From assembly GCA_964630265.1 (NCBI GenBank), contig CAZVRW010000102.1, positions 1 to 6,973 of the forward strand: 6,973 bases of DNA. The letters are read 5' to 3'. The notes under the pieces were generated by a model that worked only from the letters and a program-made list of their open reading frames with translations, was not told the origin of the DNA and searched no databases. Positions 4,323 through 6,973 of the stretch are shown here, piece by piece (the stretch's first letter is position 1; every line of letters begins with the position of its first letter). The DNA comes from CAZBWP01 sp964630265 (GTDB taxonomy: Bacteria > Pseudomonadota > Alphaproteobacteria > Rhodospirillales > Defluviicoccaceae). The translations under genes and the position numbers were made by a program.

Positions 4323-6443
4323 ATGACCGGGGACGGCGCACCACCGCTGCTGGAGATCGAGGGGCTCTGCATCTCCTACTTCACCCGCGCCGGCGAGATC
4401 CCGGCCGTCGTCGACTTCTCGCTGACCATCGGGGCGGGCGAGAGTGTCGGGCTGGTGGGCGAGTCCGGCTGCGGCAAGTCGACGGTGGCGATGGCCATCA
4501 TGCGCTATCTCGGCCGCAACGGCGCCATCGTCGGCGGCTCGATCCGCTTCAAGGGCCGCGAACTCGCGACCCTCGGCGAGACCGAACTGCGGCGGCTGCG
4601 CGGCGCCGAGATCGCGATGATCTACCAGGAGCCGATGGCGGCACTGAACCCGAGCATGACCGTCGGCGCGCAGCTGATCGAGGTGCCGATGACCCATGTG
4701 GGCGTCGAGGCGCCCACGGCGACGGCGCGGGCCATCGAGATGCTGGACAACGTCCGGCTTGGCGACCCAGAGCGGCTGATGGCCGCCTATCCGCATCAGC
4801 TCTCCGGCGGTCAGCAGCAGCGGGTGGTGATCGCCATGGCGCTGCTGGGCGAGCCGTCGCTGCTGCTGCTCGACGAGCCGACGACGGCCCTGGACGTCAC
4901 CGTCGAAGCCGGCATCGTCACGCTGATCGCCGACCTGAGCCGCCGCTTCGGCACGGCGCAGCTCTACATCTCCCACAACATGGGGCTGATCCTCGAGACC
5001 TGTGAGCGCGTCTGCGTGATGTACTCGGGCGAGGCGATCGAGGATGGCCCCGTCGATGACGTCTTCTGTCACCCGATCCACCCCTACACGCGCGGCCTGT
5101 TCGGCTGCATCCCGCTACCCAGCGCCAACAAGGTCGCTCGGCCGCTGATGCCGATCCGCGGCCAATTGCCGCTGCCGCACGAACGGCCGCCGGGCTGCTA
5201 CTTCGGGCCGCGCTGCGACAGTTTCCAGGCGGGGCGGTGCGATCAAGGCCTGATCCCCATGACGGCCGCCGGCGGCGGCGGCCAAAATCCCATGACGGCC
5301 GCCGCCGGCGGCGGCCACCGGGTCCGCTGCGTCCGCTGGCGAGAGATTGCCGAGACGGAGAGCCAGCCGCCGCGGCCGACGGCGCCGACATTGGCGGTCG
5401 GCGAGGAGGTGCTCCGCGCCGAGGCCCTGCAGAAATACTACCCCGTCCGGGACCGCTCGCTGATGGCGCTGATCCGCGGCCGCAGGGTGCGCTGGGTGAA
5501 AGCGAACGAGGCGCTGAGCTTCGGCGCCCGCGTCCGCGAGACGGTGGCCATCGTCGGCGAATCCGGCTGTGGCAAGTCGACGTTTGCCAAGGTGTTGATG
5601 GGCTTGGAGACGGCCACCGGCGGCACCTTGCACTTCGAGGGCGAGGAGATCGGCAACAGCCCGGTCGGCGAGCGCACGGCCGATCAGCTGGGCTCGCTGC
5701 AGATGGTGTTCCAGAACCCCAATGACACGCTCAACCCGAGCCACACCATCGGCGGCCAGATCGGCCGGGTGGTGCGCAAGTTCGGTGTCGCCACCACCGC
5801 CGCGGCGGTGCGTGAACGGGTCCTGGAACTGCTGGACACCGTCAAGCTGCCGCGCGACTTCTATCGCCGGCGGCCGCGCCAGCTGTCGGGCGGCCAGAAG
5901 CAGCGGGTCGCCATCGCCCGCGCCTTCGCCGGCAACCCGCGGATGGTGATTGCCGATGAGCCGATTTCCGCCCTCGACGTCTCGGTGGCGGCGGCGGTCA
6001 CCGAACTGCTGATGCAGATCCAGCGGGAGCACGGAACGACGCTGCTGTTCATCAGCCACGACATGAGCGTCGTCCGCTATCTTGCCGATCGCATCGTCGT
6101 GATGTATCTCGGCCAGATCATGGAGCAGGGCACCACCGCCGAGGTGTTCGCGCCACCCTACCACCCTTACACGGAGGCGCTGCTCGCCGCCGTCCCCATC
6201 GCCGACCCGACCGTGGAGAAGCGCACCATCGTGCTGGAAGGGCCGGTTCCCAGCGCCCTCAACCCGCCGCAGGGCTGCCCGTTCACCACACGCTGTCCCC
6301 GCAAGGTCGGTCCGATCTGTGACGACGAGCCACCACCGCTCCAGGAAGCCGCGCCACGCCATGTCATCGCCTGCCACATTCCGCTGCGAGAGTTGCGCCA
6401 AGTCGAGCCGGTGTTCCGGCACATCCGGGCGGCGGCCGAATAG
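4323..6443 (+). CDS. Fused double ATPase subunit of the peptide-type ABC importer (DppD-DppF fusion)
   Basis: This 706-residue cytosolic protein carries both nucleotide-binding domains of the importer, replacing the separate D and F ATPases. Half 1 has Walker A GESGCGKST (46-54), Q-loop YQEPM (Gln102), signature LSGGQ (160-164), Walker B LLLLDEP with Glu185, and switch His218. Half 2 has GESGCGKST (412-420), Q-loop Gln464, LSGGQ (521-525), VIADEP with Glu546, and His579. All key residues are intact, so both sites should hydrolyse ATP. Each half ends with the oligopeptide-transporter C-terminal domain and its four cysteines: Cys292, 298, 306 and 336 in half 1, and Cys652, 658, 666 and 684 in half 2. 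In some related DppD/OppD proteins such cysteines hold a [4Fe-4S] cluster. A 33-bp in-frame duplication lies between the third and fourth cysteines of half 1. The start is supported by GAGGG six bases upstream. Such fusions occur in GsiA-like proteins. Confidence 0.95.
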   Translation: MTGDGAPPLLEIEGLCISYFTRAGEIPAVVDFSLTIGAGESVGLVGESGCGKSTVAMAIMRYLGRNGAIVGGSIRFKGRELATLGETELRRLRGAEIAMIYQEPMAALNPSMTVGAQLIEVPMTHVGVEAPTATARAIEMLDNVRLGDPERLMAAYPHQLSGGQQQRVVIAMALLGEPSLLLLDEPTTALDVTVEAGIVTLIADLSRRFGTAQLYISHNMGLILETCERVCVMYSGEAIEDGPVDDVFCHPIHPYTRGLFGCIPLPSANKVARPLMPIRGQLPLPHERPPGCYFGPRCDSFQAGRCDQGLIPMTAAGGGGQNPMTAAAGGGHRVRCVRWREIAETESQPPRPTAPTLAVGEEVLRAEALQKYYPVRDRSLMALIRGRRVRWVKANEALSFGARVRETVAIVGESGCGKSTFAKVLMGLETATGGTLHFEGEEIGNSPVGERTADQLGSLQMVFQNPNDTLNPSHTIGGQIGRVVRKFGVATTAAAVRERVLELLDTVKLPRDFYRRRPRQLSGGQKQRVAIARAFAGNPRMVIADEPISALDVSVAAAVTELLMQIQREHGTTLLFISHDMSVVRYLADRIVVMYLGQIMEQGTTAEVFAPPYHPYTEALLAAVPIADPTVEKRTIVLEGPVPSALNPPQGCPFTTRCPRKVGPICDDEPPPLQEAAPRHVIACHIPLRELRQVEPVFRHIRAAAE
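5253..5318 (+). repeat. 33-bp in-frame tandem duplication inside the ATPase gene
   Basis: Two 33-bp units encode IPMTAAGGGGQ (residues 311-321) and NPMTAAAGGGH (322-332). The DNA copies share CCCATGACGGCCGCC followed by GGC runs, so they are nearly but not exactly identical. The glycine/alanine-rich insert lies between Cys306 and Cys336 of the first ATPase half, in the accessory C-terminal domain and away from the ATP-binding motifs. Confidence 0.85.
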
Positions 6444-6477
6444 CCGCCGGACCGGCTGACGGCAGGCGCGGCACGCC

Positions 6478-6973
6478 ATGGTTTGCGCACCGGACGGAAA
6501 CACGAGCCCGCGGCGCGCCGCCATCCCGAGCGATCTGGAGATCGCGCGCTCGGCGACGATGCGGCCGATCCTCGAACTCGCCGAGGAGCGTCTCGGCATT
6601 CCGCGACAGGCCATCGAGCCCTACGGCACCTTCAAGGCGAAGCTGGCGCTCGACTTCATCGAGAGCCTCGACGCGCGGCCGGACGGCCGGCTGATCCTGG
6701 TCACCGGCATCACGCCGACGCCGGCCGGCGAAGGCAAGACGACGACCACCGTCGGACTCGGTGACGCCCTCAACCGCATCGGCAAAACGGCGATGATCTG
6801 CCTGCGCGAGCCGTCGCTCGGCCCCTGTTTCGGCATGAAGGGCGGCGCCACCGGCGGCGGCTTCGCGCAGGTGGTGCCGATGACCGACATCAATCTGCAT
6901 TTCACCGGCGACTTTCACGCCATCGGTGCCGCCAACAACCTGCTCGCGGCGCTGATCGATAACCACATCTACT
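6478..6973 (+). CDS. fhs: Formate--tetrahydrofolate ligase, N-terminal fragment (cut by window edge)
   Basis: The first 165 residues are present. The enzyme joins formate to tetrahydrofolate using ATP, giving 10-formyl-tetrahydrofolate, and so feeds one-carbon units into (or drains them from) the folate pool in the cytosol. Family signatures are plain: SDLEIA (18-23), PYGTFKAKL (48-56), the nucleotide-binding loop TPTPAGEGKTTTT (79-91), REPSLGPCFGMKGG (110-123), then VPMTDINLHFTGDFHAIGAA (133-152) and DNHIY at the edge. Some normally conserved positions differ slightly, such as IGAANNLLAAL where relatives tend to have ITSAHNLLAAM. This looks like natural divergence, not damage. The ATG at 6478 is the only upstream start after an in-frame TGA at 6457. 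Its Shine-Dalgarno sequence is weak (AGG at 6464-6466, 11 bases away). It begins 34 bp after the ATPase stop with no terminator between, so it may be read through from the transporter operon. Confidence 0.94.
   Translation, partial: MVCAPDGNTSPRRAAIPSDLEIARSATMRPILELAEERLGIPRQAIEPYGTFKAKLALDFIESLDARPDGRLILVTGITPTPAGEGKTTTTVGLGDALNRIGKTAMICLREPSLGPCFGMKGGATGGGFAQVVPMTDINLHFTGDFHAIGAANNLLAALIDNHIY

Noticed and set aside
6428..6448. Inverted repeat GGCGGC/GCCGCC across the ATPase stop as a terminator
   Set aside because: The stem is six bases, the loop is nine, and no T tract follows, so it does not look like an intrinsic terminator.
5115..6614. 499-residue minus-strand open frame opposite the ATPase gene
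   Set aside because: Also an antisense shadow; it runs across the intact second ATPase half and into fhs and has no recognisable motifs.

Overview
The window is G+C-rich DNA with tightly packed genes and strong GC bias at third codon positions. The encoded proteins (a Tat-exported family-5 binding protein, a fused double peptide-type ATPase, AhcY and Fhs) look most like those of an alphaproteobacterium, perhaps in the Rhodospirillales or a related high-GC order. No taxonomic marker is present, so this is an inference.

Layout. At the left edge (1-124, minus strand) lies the first 41 codons of S-adenosylhomocysteine hydrolase (ahcY), running out of the window. A 541-bp divergent intergenic region (125-665) follows. 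It holds a possible ahcY promoter, a perfect 21-bp AT-rich palindrome that looks like an operator (507-527), and a 21-codon small ORF with a very good Shine-Dalgarno sequence (567-632). From 666 to 6443 on the plus strand there is a complete ABC importer operon of the peptide/opine/nickel type: a Tat-exported substrate-binding protein (666-2363), two inner-membrane permeases (2471-3403 and 3415-4308) and one polypeptide with both ATPases fused (4323-6443). At the right edge (6478 to the end) is the first 165 codons of formate--tetrahydrofolate ligase (fhs), on the same strand and 34 bases after the ATPase.

How it fits together. The binding protein should capture a solute in the periplasm, the two permeases form the channel, and the fused ATPase drives import. 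The transporter sits between a SAM-cycle gene (ahcY) and a folate one-carbon gene (fhs). This suggests, but does not prove, that the imported compound feeds methyl-group or one-carbon metabolism. The substrate cannot be read from the sequence.

Nothing here amounts to a new biological system. The observations most worth checking are the operator-like palindrome, the small ORF upstream of the binding protein, and a 33-bp in-frame duplication between the third and fourth cysteines of the first ATPase half. Two other short tandem duplications lie at gene junctions (15 bp x 4 and 13 bp x 2). There are no tRNAs, rRNAs, insertion sequences, CRISPR arrays or convincing intrinsic terminators.
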